Positions 45,777-57,440 of a DNA stretch of 64,000 nt are shown piece after piece. The DNA comes from Steromphala cineraria. Taxonomy: Eukaryota; Mollusca; Gastropoda; Trochida; Trochidae. The stretch is from positions 71,239,368 to 71,303,367 of the forward strand of contig OU744725.1 of the NCBI GenBank assembly GCA_916613615.1. Direction: 5' to 3'. The position numbers were made by a program, and so were the translations under genes. The notes below the pieces were generated by a model, which saw only the letters and a program-made list of their open reading frames with translations, ran no database searches and was not told the DNA's origin. How positions within the stretch are numbered: position 1 is the stretch's first letter; each line of letters starts with the position of its first letter.

Positions 45777-47396
45777 TAAGGACCATATTTCATTTCACGT
45801 GAAATTTAAATCATTTGCCACTCCATCACCAAAGTTTTCGAAATCTGAAAGGAAATCGAATAAGTAGTTGTTACTAATATGACCATGTACCCCGCCGCAT
45901 GATAAAAATTGGAATGTTCAACGTTGCCTATAAAATTATTTTCATCTGGCACTAAAAGACATGAGATTTGAGAATCTGTACTTTCATACAAACCAACAAG
46001 TTTGTATATCTAATCACATGCTTGACGACTTTACGTATTGAAAGCATGGACAAGATAAGACATCTTCCTCACAAACGTTACAAATAGAGCAATTGTTTCT
46101 GTAGCTCATTAGGCTTCATATTCAATTTTGCTTAAGAGTGTGGTCAATGTGGTTCCACACCTAGTAGGGGCCAGAGTCACAAAATGTGCATTTAGAAAAC
46201 CCTCGGAGTCTTCGAAAAACATTTCAGCATTATAAACATTGTGCCCCTGTGAAAGTCGATGAAATAAAGACAAGAAGGTTCTAGTAGTTTAGTAATATAT
46301 GTAACATAGCAACCCTTAATTGTGTCAGAAGGCTGCCAAATCTGCTATTCATAATTTAAGGTATAGTATCAAGAAGGTTCAGCAAGCCCTTTTAGCGGCC
46401 ATAGGGTCACAAGATCTATAAATTTCAATCTTCACTATGTGACAAACCTTGTTTGATCAAAGTCAGCCAACAAAAATACAAAGAAGAACCTTGTTGAAAT
46501 GTAAGGACATAATTAAGGATATTCAGTACAAACATGTGGTAATCACGTTGATACTTGTTTGGCCTCATTTATACATAGACAAATCATGCTCTGAGCTGTA
46601 AGCATTTCAAATTGCCTCCCTGGCGACGTCTTTACATATGCCATTGTTTGAAGAGTCGGATACACTTTGCAGTAGGGTGAATATTATTGAATTCCAATGG
46701 GATCAATGAGGATAAAGTTAAGACATGTAGGATGAAATTGATGTTATTATTCTTTTAATACGTGTTGGCAAGCCTGCAATAGCCCAGTTTAGCGTGTCTG
46801 ATGTGCAAACTCAGACATCTAGTTGGTCGCAACGCAACTTGCAGTACTCTTAAAAAATGTTGTTACAATGTGTCCCAGTTCACTACACTGCATATGGATA
46901 CCTCAAAGGGATTGAAAGTGGTATAATAAAATGACATGGCATGGCGAGGTATTGTATGCATGGTATGATCGCGCGGGATTCGAGATTGTAATTAAGATGT
47001 CTCAAGAAGAATGGTATGCATTGAAAGAGGTACCTTTGAGCAGCACTCTCTGAGTTGGATATTTGTTGCAAAACCAGTTAATGTATTTTGATTAACCAAT
47101 GATAGCCAAAGTGGCTGACCATAATTTTGGAGAATTTATCACAAGTGCCCTAACATTGTATAGCCGTTCTTCAATGTTATATCTGCCAGACCACACATAA
47201 ACAATTGCTTAAAATAAGATTTATAGCTTTTGTTAAGACTATCAACGAACCTTAGAAAAACAAACTTTTATATTGATATTACACTTCAAATCATAATTTC
47301 TGCTTTACATGTTATTAATAATTATTTTCAACCTTAATATTTGAAATTATAATCCTGACTACATTTTAAGACTTGAAGAAATGTGAAGGAGCTTAA
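45777..47396. other. No gene recognised
   Basis: No coding or repeat signal was recognised on either strand. Confidence 0.45.
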
Positions 47397-47752
47397 AGGG
47401 GCAGTAGCACGTTTTTAGGGGAAATATGAGGTGATGTCAGGAAAATGAAAATTAATGGTTCCAATTGAAAGACAATGTATTTAAACTAAATGGAGCAGTA
47501 ATAATTCAAATATATAACGTAAAGTTTAGCCATGCAATTCCCTTTTCTTTCACAAAATGAATTAAAGGTGTTCACATAAAATGGCCGCCAATGGATTTTA
47601 TGTAAATCTTCATACTTTGTCTTCTGACTGTGGATGATTGGCTTGTGTAATGGGATTTTTGACACTGTCAAATTAACACATTTACCTTTAACTTGCAATT
47701 ATCAGTAAAAAAAGTGAAATATAAAATTATCAAAAAACGTGCTACTGCCCCT
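47397..47752. mobile_element. TTAA MITE, copy M3
   Basis: A 356-bp member with TTAA at 47393-47396 and 47753-47756. The interior is close to M1, including the related 70-codon minus-strand frame. Confidence 0.92.
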
Positions 47753-48106
47753 TTAAAGCATTATTCATTTACCAAAGTAAACATTTGGTGAACATTGTGA
47801 AATTATTCGCAATTCCCTACAGGTCATTGTTCCTATCTTTGTAAAACAAATGAAGGTTAGGATAGTCTAATACAAGCATTTTTTATGTCTGTAATCAGAA
47901 CGGAAATTACAAAAATCCAGAGGGAAATTATTATATTCATAAAGATCCACAAACATAATTTTGGTGCAAGACATTGGATTATTTAATAACACATCTCCTG
48001 TCAATGTAGGAAGCGACGTCACGCTGCCTTTGATTCAGAGGATAAAACAATGCCTTTGGACAATAATAGCTGATTTCACAATTACCTATGATGACAAGCT
48101 CCTTTA

Positions 48107-49235
48107 GCAGAACAGAACAGAACAGAACAGAATTTTATTTCTCATAATTCACAACAGTGACATAGAGAAAAGTTAAATATATTACATACACACATATATA
48201 TATATACTTATATATATATTTACAAATTGGAATAATAGTGTGCTGCATTCATAAACATAAAATTCTTTGGTCCTTATCGATTTTACTCCACCGACCAGTT
48301 TCAATAGGTTATCTATGGTTTGAAGTTTTGAAGCGGGTAAGCCAAATTCTTAAATTGTTAGGAAGTTCTTAAATATATGAGTCCATATGGGGTATAACTT
48401 TGTAACTTTTGTAGAGTTTAGCTTTTGAAGAATCAATCTGAGAAGCAGTCCACATTTGGAAAAATTTATCAATAAGGACTCGTTTAAAGGGGCAGTAGCA
48501 CGTTTTTAGGGGGAATATGAGGTGATGTCAGGAAAATGAAAATGAATCGTTCCAATTGAAAGACAATGTATTTAAACTAAATGGAGCAGTAATAATTCAA
48601 ATATTTAACGTAAAGTTTAGCCATGCGATTCCTTTTTCTTACAGAAAATGAATTAAAGGTGTTCACACAAAAATGGCGGCCTATGTATTTTATGTGAATT
48701 TTCATACTTTGTCCTCCGACTATGGATGATTGACTTGTGTAATGACATTTTTGACCCTGTCAAAATAATACATTTAACATTAACTTACAATTATCACTGA
48801 ACATTTTTAAATATAAAATTATCAAAAAACGTGCTACTGCCCCTTTAATAGATGATTTTAAAATGTGTGAACTGTTAAAATTTTGATTTATCCATACATA
48901 ATTAAAACCTGTCTCCCGCAATATTCCTTCAATTGAATTAATTAAATTGCAATTAAATTTAGGTTTGGCATTTTGTAAAGTATACATCAGAAGGTACATT
49001 TTATATGATAATTTGTTAGGATTTTGCAACATTTTACACCAGAAAGAAATAATTCTGGTTTTGATACAAATACTGAGAGGATAACGGCCAAGTTCACCAT
49101 ATACCATATAATCTGGCGTAGACATTTGTACTTTAAGAATATATTTACAAAATCTAAGATGAAGCCGTTCAAGACAAATAATATTTTCAAATCCCCATAC
49201 TTAGCAACGTTGGATAACATATTGAGCTAATGTTA
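48107..49235 (-). pseudogene. LINE ORF2 C-terminal fragment with (CTGTT)n tail, split by MITE M4
   Basis: Minus-strand coding runs from about 49213: VWGFENIICLERLHLRFCKY, STPDYMVYGELGRYPL, RIISFWCKML. After the MITE it continues with FFQMWTASQIDSSKAKLYKS, RIWLTRFKTSNHR and PIETGRW, then breaks down. This is the C-terminal region of a non-LTR ORF2 commonly seen in molluscan genomes. It ends near a 3' UTR and a CTGTT repeat tail (plus-strand AACAG units, 48107-48131). The 5' part including the RT is missing, typical of truncated retrotransposition. This lineage differs from the LINE at 18.8-23.6 kb. Confidence 0.8.
48488..48844. mobile_element. TTAA MITE, copy M4, inserted in a LINE
   Basis: A 357-bp member with TTAA at 48484-48487 and 48845-48848. 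Removing the element plus one TTAA rejoins the LINE frame on the minus strand without a shift (…KSSI then KRVLIDKFF…). This confirms its exact boundaries and the TTAA duplication. Confidence 0.95.
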
Positions 49236-49309
49236 TATTCGTAATCAACGTTTTTTCTGCTAAATATATGATTGTCATTGATTTTAGGGAATAGTATGCC
49301 GTATCTTAA

Positions 49310-49666
49310 AGGGGCAGTAGCACGTTTTTATGGGGAATATAAGGTGATGTCAGGAAAATGAAAATAAATGGTTCCAATTGAAAGACAATGTATTTAAACT
49401 AAATGGAGCAGTAATAATTCAAATATTTAACGTAAAGTTTAGCCATGCGATTCCTTTTTCTTACAGAAAATGAATTAAAGGTGTTCACACAAAAATGGCC
49501 GCCTATGTATTTTATGTGAATCTTCATACTTTGTCCTCCGACTATGGATGATTGACTTGTGTAATGACATTTTTGACACTGTCAAAATAATACATTTAAC
49601 ATTAACTTACAATTATGACTGAAAATTTTAAAATATAAAATTGTCAAAAAACGTGCTACTGCCCCT
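49310..49666. mobile_element. TTAA MITE, copy M5
   Basis: A 357-bp member with TTAA at 49306-49309 and 49667-49670. It shares several diagnostic changes with M4 (for example ACAGAAAATG and GCCTATGTATTTT), so the two are sisters. Confidence 0.92.
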
Positions 49667-49670
49667 TTAA

Positions 49671-50811
49671 ATCAAATGTATAACTAAAGCCAAAGTATGT
49701 TTAATTCCTAAATTACATAACAGAAGATGTTCATGTATTTAGTGTTGAGTAAAATGAATGTAACCAACCAATGACACAAGAATAAAATGTTTTTACACTT
49801 TGTTAAAAACATTACATTCTATAGACTTGTTTAGGTAAAATGTTTTTGTTGTTGCTTTGTTTCAATCTAAACTAGACACAATCAGTCTTTTTTAATAATC
49901 AACCAAAATTATGAATGAGTTTTAATAACAAAATGCAATTTATTACCCACGTGGTACTTCGTAAAGGGGTTTCATAATAATTTGTTATGACACATATGGG
50001 TCATAACACCTCAAAGTGATTTGATTGGCTTGCGGTGAACTTTGACATTGTCCGGACTACTTTATTCATTCATAAAATGAACGTGTTTTCATTCACAAAT
50101 TCGAATGGAACTGAGTGAGTCGGTGTCATTCTTCAAACTTTCAGTTTATCTTTTACCGAATTGTTAAGGAATAAATCGGAGGACAAAAGAAATACAATAA
50201 AACATTTTACTGATATCTCAAGTCTCATATAAGCACAAAAGGTTTAAATTGAGCACAATTTGATCACGGAATTTCATTAATTTGATCCATGTCGCTCCAA
50301 AATGACACAGACAGACAATGCTTGTTATCTATAGAATATAAAGACAACTGAATATTCTTTAGACATCATTTCTTCAAAACAAAACGCGTTTGAACAATGA
50401 TAAGCATCGTAAACTTACTTTGAAGGCGGTTGTTTACATATTTTGACGAAAAGATACAGGCAAATGGCGGCCGTCATGACATGCCGTTGATCAAAGAAAG
50501 ATAACTCTGACTCTTCTCGCGCAGTGAGATTTTATTTTGACGTACGCTTCGTTCATGACTAAAGTGCTTATTACTTACATTTCACCAGACACTGTGAATT
50601 ATCGTAGGGTAGAATTTAGAAATGTGAATATTTGACGTCGTAATAGTATAATATTTGAGGCTGTGACGTGGTTTGATATTCATCCGCCGTTTCGTCTCTT
50701 TATAGGCATAATAAAAAGTTATTTAAAAAAGCAATAAATCGTCTGAAATGCAAGTTGGTAATAAATAGGATACATAACTCGTTCCCCTTTCATATCAAGT
50801 TTATGTCCCTC
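49671..50811. other. No gene recognised
   Basis: No gene recognised in about 1.1 kb of AT-rich sequence. Confidence 0.45.
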
Positions 50812-50869
50812 GTGAAATAATTTAGTTTTGTCACTCGCCAAGGCTCGTGTCAAAGCAAAATTATTTCAC
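50812..50869. repeat. Palindrome H5 (58 bp)
   Basis: A short palindrome: GTGAAATAATTTAGTTTTG pairs with its complement across the apex CACTCGCCAAGGCTCGTG. The apex core is the reverse complement of that in H4. Confidence 0.88.
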
Positions 50870-50921
50870 TAATTGAATTAATTAAATTGAATTTAAATTT
50901 AGGTTTGGCATTTTGTAAAGA
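50870..50921 (-). mobile_element. Small LINE fragment
   Basis: About 50 bp match 48933-48984 of the LINE fragment (shared TTAAATTTAGGTTTGGCATT and neighbours). It abuts palindrome H5. Confidence 0.65.
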
Positions 50922-51341
50922 TATGAAAGAGTTATCTATCAATAGAATATATTCTGGATCATCATATCACATTCAAGGCCGTACAAAGCGCAGCTGTCCC
51001 GTAACGAAGCCCCTTATATAACCATGCTTATTTCATAGATGGGATTGATATTCATTTCTATGTCAAGATGTCTGATTACTCACTCACTTTCAAACTATGA
51101 CGGTTGACACAAGTAGGCTGATAGTGCAGGATATGAATACGAACATTCTCGATCATCATAACAGAATCAAGGACGTTCTGAGCGCATCGGTCCCTTAATA
51201 AAACTCCTAATCTAACCATACCTATTTAATAGATGGCGTAAACATTAAATTTCAAGATGTCTGAAAACTCAGTCCCCTACAAGTTATGACGTTCCCATAA
51301 GGCAATATGGACATGACTCATTGGTATGAAATGATAGGTGA
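50922..51341. other. No gene recognised
   Basis: Contains a loose duplication: stretches near 50928-51110 and 51130-51300 share ATTC..GATCATCAT and GATGTCTGA..ACTCA-type words. Otherwise unremarkable. Confidence 0.35.
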
Positions 51342-52565
51342 ACAAACAACTGATTCACCAACTGGATAGGGGTGTTATTCAATGGATGTCGGTAGGCACT
51401 TAATCAATACTTAACTTAAAACTCAATCAATAATAATAATTTTTTGGTTGTGTTTAGTTATTTTGGTGAGTTCTTTTATGTAAATATAGTCGTATTTTCC
51501 ATTGGTATGCTTAACTTACCGTTGTAGTCTCCTGTTTAGGTTCCTCACTGTTAAGATAGTTCATACCCTTACCTTTACCATTATTTTGATAGGACAAGAT
51601 ATATTATCGTGGAGAAATGAATTATGCATAGAAAATTATCCCTGTAATATAATTTTAGTGCCTCCGTGCTATTAAGCCGTCTCCATTAACTTTCCCATGA
51701 GTGAAAGAATAGGATTCACAAGTGGCACATATTTACGATTTATCTTCATTGCTTCAATTATCAATAAATCCCATTGGAATTGATGCAAAGGGTTCAAGAT
51801 GGTTTCAGTGTAAAATCAGAGATGGTTTGTATTACAATTGTTCCTACATTGCTATCCAGTTATACAAAGGTGAAAACATGATCTGATGTAGTTATGCAAG
51901 CAAGTATACATTTTGTTTTAAACTTGTTTATCCTTATTCAAATTACCATTTGCAAATTAATAACTCAAATGAAGTCTTCATCAATTTGATAGGTGGCAAG
52001 AAGAAGTTTCTTTATACCCTTTCACTAAAGCAGCTTTGTAAACGGAATACAATATTGGTAAGAAAATAAATATCTTTCTAATATTATCCAATCAGTAGAC
52101 CTGTAAGGTCTGGGCTGCTATCAGTTTTCGTTGTGTTTCTACAGCCTCCGCAAGTTTCATTGGTTATCACTTTCCAATTAAGCTTTTCAAAATACATATC
52201 ATACTGCTTATACCCTATGGGGATAACATTTGACATGGTCAATAACCAAGGTCAATGGTTAAGGTCACGAGTTATGAAAAAAATGAACAAAACCTTTAAA
52301 ACACGACTTTCGTCCTAAATTTTGGACTATTAACACACAAAAACAGAACAAACACTGATGGTGAAGGGATTGCAAACAATGTGTCTACAAACGTGTGAAA
52401 TTCATTTCTTGAAATATGCCATATTAGGGTTTAAAGAAGGCAGAAAAGGGGAACGGGGAACCCTCATTAAGGGGCAATAAAAGTCGAAGTACAATATAAG
52501 AATATAGCTACTGGACTGCACTACAGTTAACCTTGCAAACATACATACGCTATATAACTGGCCAG
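51342..52565. repeat. Long dispersed duplication, copy 2
   Basis: Directly repeats 1-1133. It contains an additional 102 bp at 52219-52320 that copy 1 lacks, and some substitutions. Homology to copy 1 ends close to a GC-rich minisatellite. Because the left copy is cut by the window edge, the true left boundary cannot be placed. Confidence 0.88.
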
Positions 52566-52584
52566 CACAGCATGAAACCAGGGT

Positions 52585-52922
52585 GAATCCAAATATTGGA
52601 TTCATGCCGGATACAGCCGGATACTTACCCATTTTAAATCCGCCTATCCGGCACCAGATACGCCACCGGACATGCCATCCGGCCGGATACTGCTATATAC
52701 TCCACCGGATACCCATTTTTTCTGTTTCCGCCTATCCGGCACCGGATACCCCAACGGATATGCTTTCCGGCCAGATACTGCCAGACACTCCACCGGATTT
52801 GCCTTCCGGCCGGATACTGCCAGACACTCCACCGGATTTGCTATCCGGCCAGATACTGCCAGATACACTACGGATATGCTATCCGGCCGGATACTGCCAG
52901 ATACTCAACCGGATATGTTTCT
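52585..52922. repeat. GC-rich minisatellite, 39-bp unit rich in CCGGATA
   Basis: The clearest units, from about 52768 to 52922, are of the form CCGGCCGGATACTGCCAGAC plus ACTCCACCGGATTTGCTAT. The left part is a diverged or rearranged version containing CCGCCTATCCGGCACCGGAT twice. The many CCGG and CCGGCCGG palindromes stand out in AT-rich surroundings. Frames on both strands are by-products of the repeat. Confidence 0.88.
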
Positions 52923-53109
52923 CTGAGAATCTAGTTAATTACTCATAAATAATGGTCAAAATGATTTAAACTTATTCAATAACATTTACTATTTCCTTTT
53001 CATTTCCTTCATAAAAAAATAAAATGTTATTGGAACATTTATATACAAAATGCTTGAATAACTATGTAAATAAAATTAATGTACGGAATGTTAACTACCA
53101 AAAGGTAAA

Positions 53110-54770
53110 TACCAATTGTAGGGTGGGAAACATTTATATAGACCACAAAACACGAATTGCTTTCTAATAATTGTTTGCCAATCAAATGACATGAACTGTT
53201 GACAGAATTCTTGTTTTATGTAATAGAAAGTGTCAAACATTATATTTGCAAATTGCTGTTGTAAACAGTCATATGACCCAGAACTCACATGGCTAGAGTG
53301 TTGATTATGAAGTGAAATGTATGGATGATGTACAAATATTATGGCTGTAACGATTCATCGATACATACGATGCAGTCGTAGCTTGGAAATCATGAGCTAC
53401 CTGTATCATTATACACTAAAAAAAGATTTCACTTACATAAAAATGAAAAGAAAAACTAAATGATCACTATAAACCAGCTAGTGTTGTGCAGTAACTGTAA
53501 CTACAGTTAGCATGAAGCATCTGAGTATATGAAGTTATAAGAGTATATGAAGTTATACAATTTATCGTGATACATTCTGTATCGCCTGTCTGTATCGTGA
53601 TATATCTCGTATCATGAGATTTCCCATTATACTCAACCCATATGTCAAATATCAGAAAGAACAAAGTTTTACAAGTCTCAAGACCCCAAATGTGACCACA
53701 AATGACGTTGGTCTTCTAAAGTTTTACATTCTCTTTACTCTTCTTTCATTATGTCAACCTAACGAGCGTTGCAAACTTAGGAGCAGCAACTCTCTCAATA
53801 CACAACAAGAACTAGTCACTAATAAAAACAAAACCCATACAAAACAAAAAATATAACTTTACGGTATACATTATCAACTTTATAAAGCATTCACAAGTAT
53901 ACAAGGCAATCTATTGAGGGTTTTTCAATAAGGTTTTTATGCATAATATGCAGAGATATTCTGCCTGTCACGCTTGAATACACATTAAACACCTGTTGCC
54001 TCAATCTCATTAACAGGGGTCATTAATTGCTTAACTAATTGCAATTAGGCAATTAGTGTATATTGCAGTAGCACAGGAGGTGAGGGTAAGGTTGGAGTAG
54101 GGTCAAATTGCTCACATAGTGGAAGAAGTATAGTTGAGCTTATATTATATGGGTTGTAAATTTTAAATTATACTCATTGTAAAATGCATTAGTTATAAAG
54201 CAACCTTTGTTATGCCTTAAACAGTTGTAATGAAAGCAATAAATTCTATCACCTCATTTGAACGATAGAGAAAAACATGATATCAATACCCCATTTCTTA
54301 CAGACTTACAGGGCTAAACTTAAACAAAGAGTGAACAAACAAATTGGGGTAACAAAGAAGTTAAATGAACATTCATTTCTGGATAAATATACAAATATGT
54401 AAATCATTAGATTAGTTAAATAGACATAAATAAAAGTACATACATTGTAGATAAATCATCCCAAATAACAAATAGTATATCAACAATAATTTGGGCATTG
54501 GCTATTGACAACATGCATAAACATTTTAGATATAAGACAATCCTAGGCCTCAAACTGTCTCATTCAAGGCTTAACATGTAGAAACAGCATTAGTTTACAG
54601 TTTACTTATATTATATTCATCTTAAAAATATGTACAAAAGACAATTGAAAATTTGAATAAAAACCTTAAATATGTACAGAAAACAATTCATTTCTTGCAT
54701 CCAATCAATACTATGTTAAACTCAATCAAATACCACTTGTTATTGAATGCAACTTTTATACTTCTTAAAC
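53110..54770. repeat. Repeat family R, copy R1
   Basis: Matches 55953-57430 in blocks: TATAGACCACAAAACA..GAATTGCTTTC, GCAACTCTCTCAATACACA, TCTGCCTGTCA.GCTTGAATACACATTAAACACCTG, and AAATATGTACAGAAA.CAATTCATTT. The offset is about 2.73 kb in the well-aligned middle. It is diverged at perhaps one base in six or seven, so it is an old duplication or two insertions of one element family. It has no coding of its own. Confidence 0.8.
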
Positions 54771-55176
54771 TGATTGATGCGAAACAGTTGTCTATTTTAA
54801 AAAGATAAAAGAAAAAATAAGATGATAAGGACTAATGTTACTGTTATTAAAATATACAGGCAAAAAAACCCAAATAGCATTAAAATTTTAAGCACACACC
54901 CAAACTGATGAAAAAAAAGGCTTTAAAATATTGTTCTTGATATTCTGTGTGTCTTAGATAAAAATGAAAAGCATATTAACTTCAAAAGTCCAACTTTTTC
55001 ACTTCATAAGGGAAAAAAGGTATGCAGCTTACACCAAAATGACCACAAAATCATGTTCATTCTCCTAGTAGTAGATGTTTCCTTAGGAAGGTATACAAGT
55101 AAGAGATAGACAACCATATTGACAAAATAAAACATTCAATTTGATACAATGTCTTCCAGACCAAAACATAAATTAT

Positions 55177-55952
55177 TTACAAATATGATGCTTTTGTCAC
55201 TGGGCATAAGACAATGAATCTCTGCATGTTATGTGTTTCTTGAAACCAGGCACACTTTCCATCAATTCTTTGAACTGCTAGCAGTGATGCTGAGCCTTCG
55301 TTTTGAAATTTAGAAGACCATACTGATATGGGATTGAGGTATCCAAACTGGTTGACTGAGGGTTGAAACCAGTCAACACGTGCAAAGACATGCGTTACAG
55401 ACGATGCTAACAGCTGGAGGTTACGGATGATGAAGTGCTTGATCTTGGCAGGTCGTATCCCAGTGGTTGTAGAGATCCTTGTGTGGTCATCTGCACAGAT
55501 TGCGCAAACAATTCCATTTGCATTTAAAGCATGTCTATCTCCAACTAAGGATGAATTATTCCACTTGAGTGAGGAGACTTGTTGAGCAACACGTGAGAGT
55601 GTCTCAAGATGAATGTTGTAAACTGTCTGAAGGCACTTCAAATCATAATCATTGAGGTTCACAAATGACTCACTGCTCTCTGGAAGTTGTATTGACGAAA
55701 AGCTACTCAAAAAAGAGGGTGCAATTCCAGTTATCTCTGAGGTGGAAGCACTGAACATATCAATTGTTCATAGTGTCACATATTTCTTTAAAGTAAGTTC
55801 TGAAAGTTCGAGATATTTATCTTTAAAAAATACATTTACTGCATCCAAATGGAAATTCGAAAACATACTAAATTTCCTCATGAGCTGTACTGGTAAATCC
55901 TTCATGTTCGTTGACATGTCCGAAAGCAGTCCATTATATTGAGAAACCTTTG
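55177..55952 (-). pseudogene. Unidentified ORF, broken by one in-frame stop, between R repeats
   Basis: About 258 codons lie in one minus-strand frame, interrupted only by TGA at 55768-55770. The upstream part ends at the boundary of repeat R2 (about 55953), so the N terminus is missing. The downstream part (55177-55758) ends at a stop. Recognisable stretches include GIVCAICADDHTRI, IRPAKIKHFIIRN, VTHVFARVDWFQP, YLNPISVWSSKF and a final IVLCPVT. The V-F-A-R-V-x-W-F pattern followed by a P-I-x-V-W element and a closing hydrophobic V-x-C-P strand suggests a compact beta-rich domain. Similar-looking ends occur in uncharacterised, repeat-associated invertebrate proteins, but no family name can be given with confidence. 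Given its flanks, it is probably part of a transposable element. Confidence 0.6.
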
Positions 55953-57440
55953 TATAGACCACAAAACATGAATTGCTTTCTAATTGTTTGCCAATTGTTT
56001 AAAACTCAAATGGCCAAAATGTTAATTATGACGTGAAATGTATATATGATAAACAAAAAGAATAAAGTTTAGCAATTCTCAAGACCCGAATGTGACCATC
56101 TATGACGTTGATTTTCTTACGTTTTACATTCTTTTTACTTTACTTTCATTATGCTACACGAGAGAGTGGTGCAAACTTAGGGGCAGCAACTCTCTCAATA
56201 CACACCAAGTTCTAGCCACTAAAAAAAAACAAGAACGAAACAAATACAAAACATAATAACACTGTATGGTATACAATATCAATGGTTTAAAGTATTCACA
56301 AGTAAGCAAGGCAAATGTTTTTCAATGAGAAACATTTATAAAGACCACAAAACATGAATTGCTTTCTTATTGTTTGACAATTATTTATGAAATAGAAATT
56401 GTCAGACATGATATTTGCAAATTGCTGTTGATACCGGTCATGTCACCAAAAACTCAAATGGCCAAAATGTTAATTATAAAGAGGACGGTGTGTATGATAT
56501 ACAATATCAAAAAGAACAAAGTTTTACAATTTTCAAGACAACAATGTGACCAAAACAAAACCCATACAAACAAAACAAAAAATATCACTGTACAATATAC
56601 ACTATCAATGTCTTAAAGCATTCAGTAAGCAGGGTCAATGTTTTTCAATGAGGTTATAATGCACTAATATGAAGAGACCGCCAATATTCTGCCTGTCAGG
56701 CTTGAATACACATTAAACACCTGATGTCTAGATCTCCTTAACAGACCTCATTAACCACTTTACTGATTGCAATTAGGCGATAATTGTATATTACAGTAGC
56801 ACCGGGTTTTGGGGTTAGGTTGGGGTAGGGTCGGAATGCTCAAAGAGTTGACTAAGTATAGGTGAATGTCTCTGATGCTTGTCACAGTTGTAATTTTTAT
56901 ATTATACTTATATTTCCTTAGATTGTATATTGCATAAGTTTAATGCATGCTATCAATTTAACTTCCATCTTTGTTACAGACCTACAAAGCTGAACTCAAA
57001 CAGAGAGTTAACAAATATATTTAGGAAACAAAAAATCAGAGCAACTTTTATTTTCAGATAGAAATTAAACTAAGAAGTGAATCATGAAGTTATTAAGATA
57101 AACATAAGCAAAGTTATATGAATTGTCAATACTGCAGCCATTTATTAAAAGTGTATAAACAATAATTGGGGCATTGACTATTGACAAAACGCATAAAAAT
57201 AATTTTAGTTGTAAGACAATTCACTTACCGGGTAACTTTCTCAAACCCTGTGCCAAACAGGAATAGTTTTATATAGTCTTTTAAAAAAAGTAATATTCAT
57301 CTTAAAACACTGTACATAGGACAATTTTTTAGGAAATTGGAATAACAGCGTTAAATATGTACAGAAACCAATTCATTTGTCACATTCCACATATAACATT
57401 GTTATATTCAAATCTCTGCCCCGTTCTTGGTCAATCTTTA
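55953..57440. repeat. Repeat family R, copies R2a and R2b
   Basis: A partial copy (55953-56320) is followed by a longer one (56332-57430). Each starts with TAGACCACAAAACATGAATT or a near match. R2b contains the G-rich run at 56804-56830. The right-hand end is diffuse. The head-to-tail order R1 - ORF - R2a - R2b indicates tandem duplication of one end of an element. Confidence 0.8.
56804..56830 (+). other. Potential G-quadruplex in repeat R2b
   Basis: Four G-runs (GGG, GGGG, GGGG, GGG) separated by TTTT, TTAGGTT and TA. The inverted copy R3 keeps it on the minus strand at 63178-63206. In R1 (about 54077-54102) the runs are interrupted, so the motif is not conserved in all copies. Confidence 0.6.

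Noticed and set aside
52583..52948. Pro/Asp-rich frames on both strands of the CCGG minisatellite
   Set aside because: By-products of a 39-bp tandem unit.
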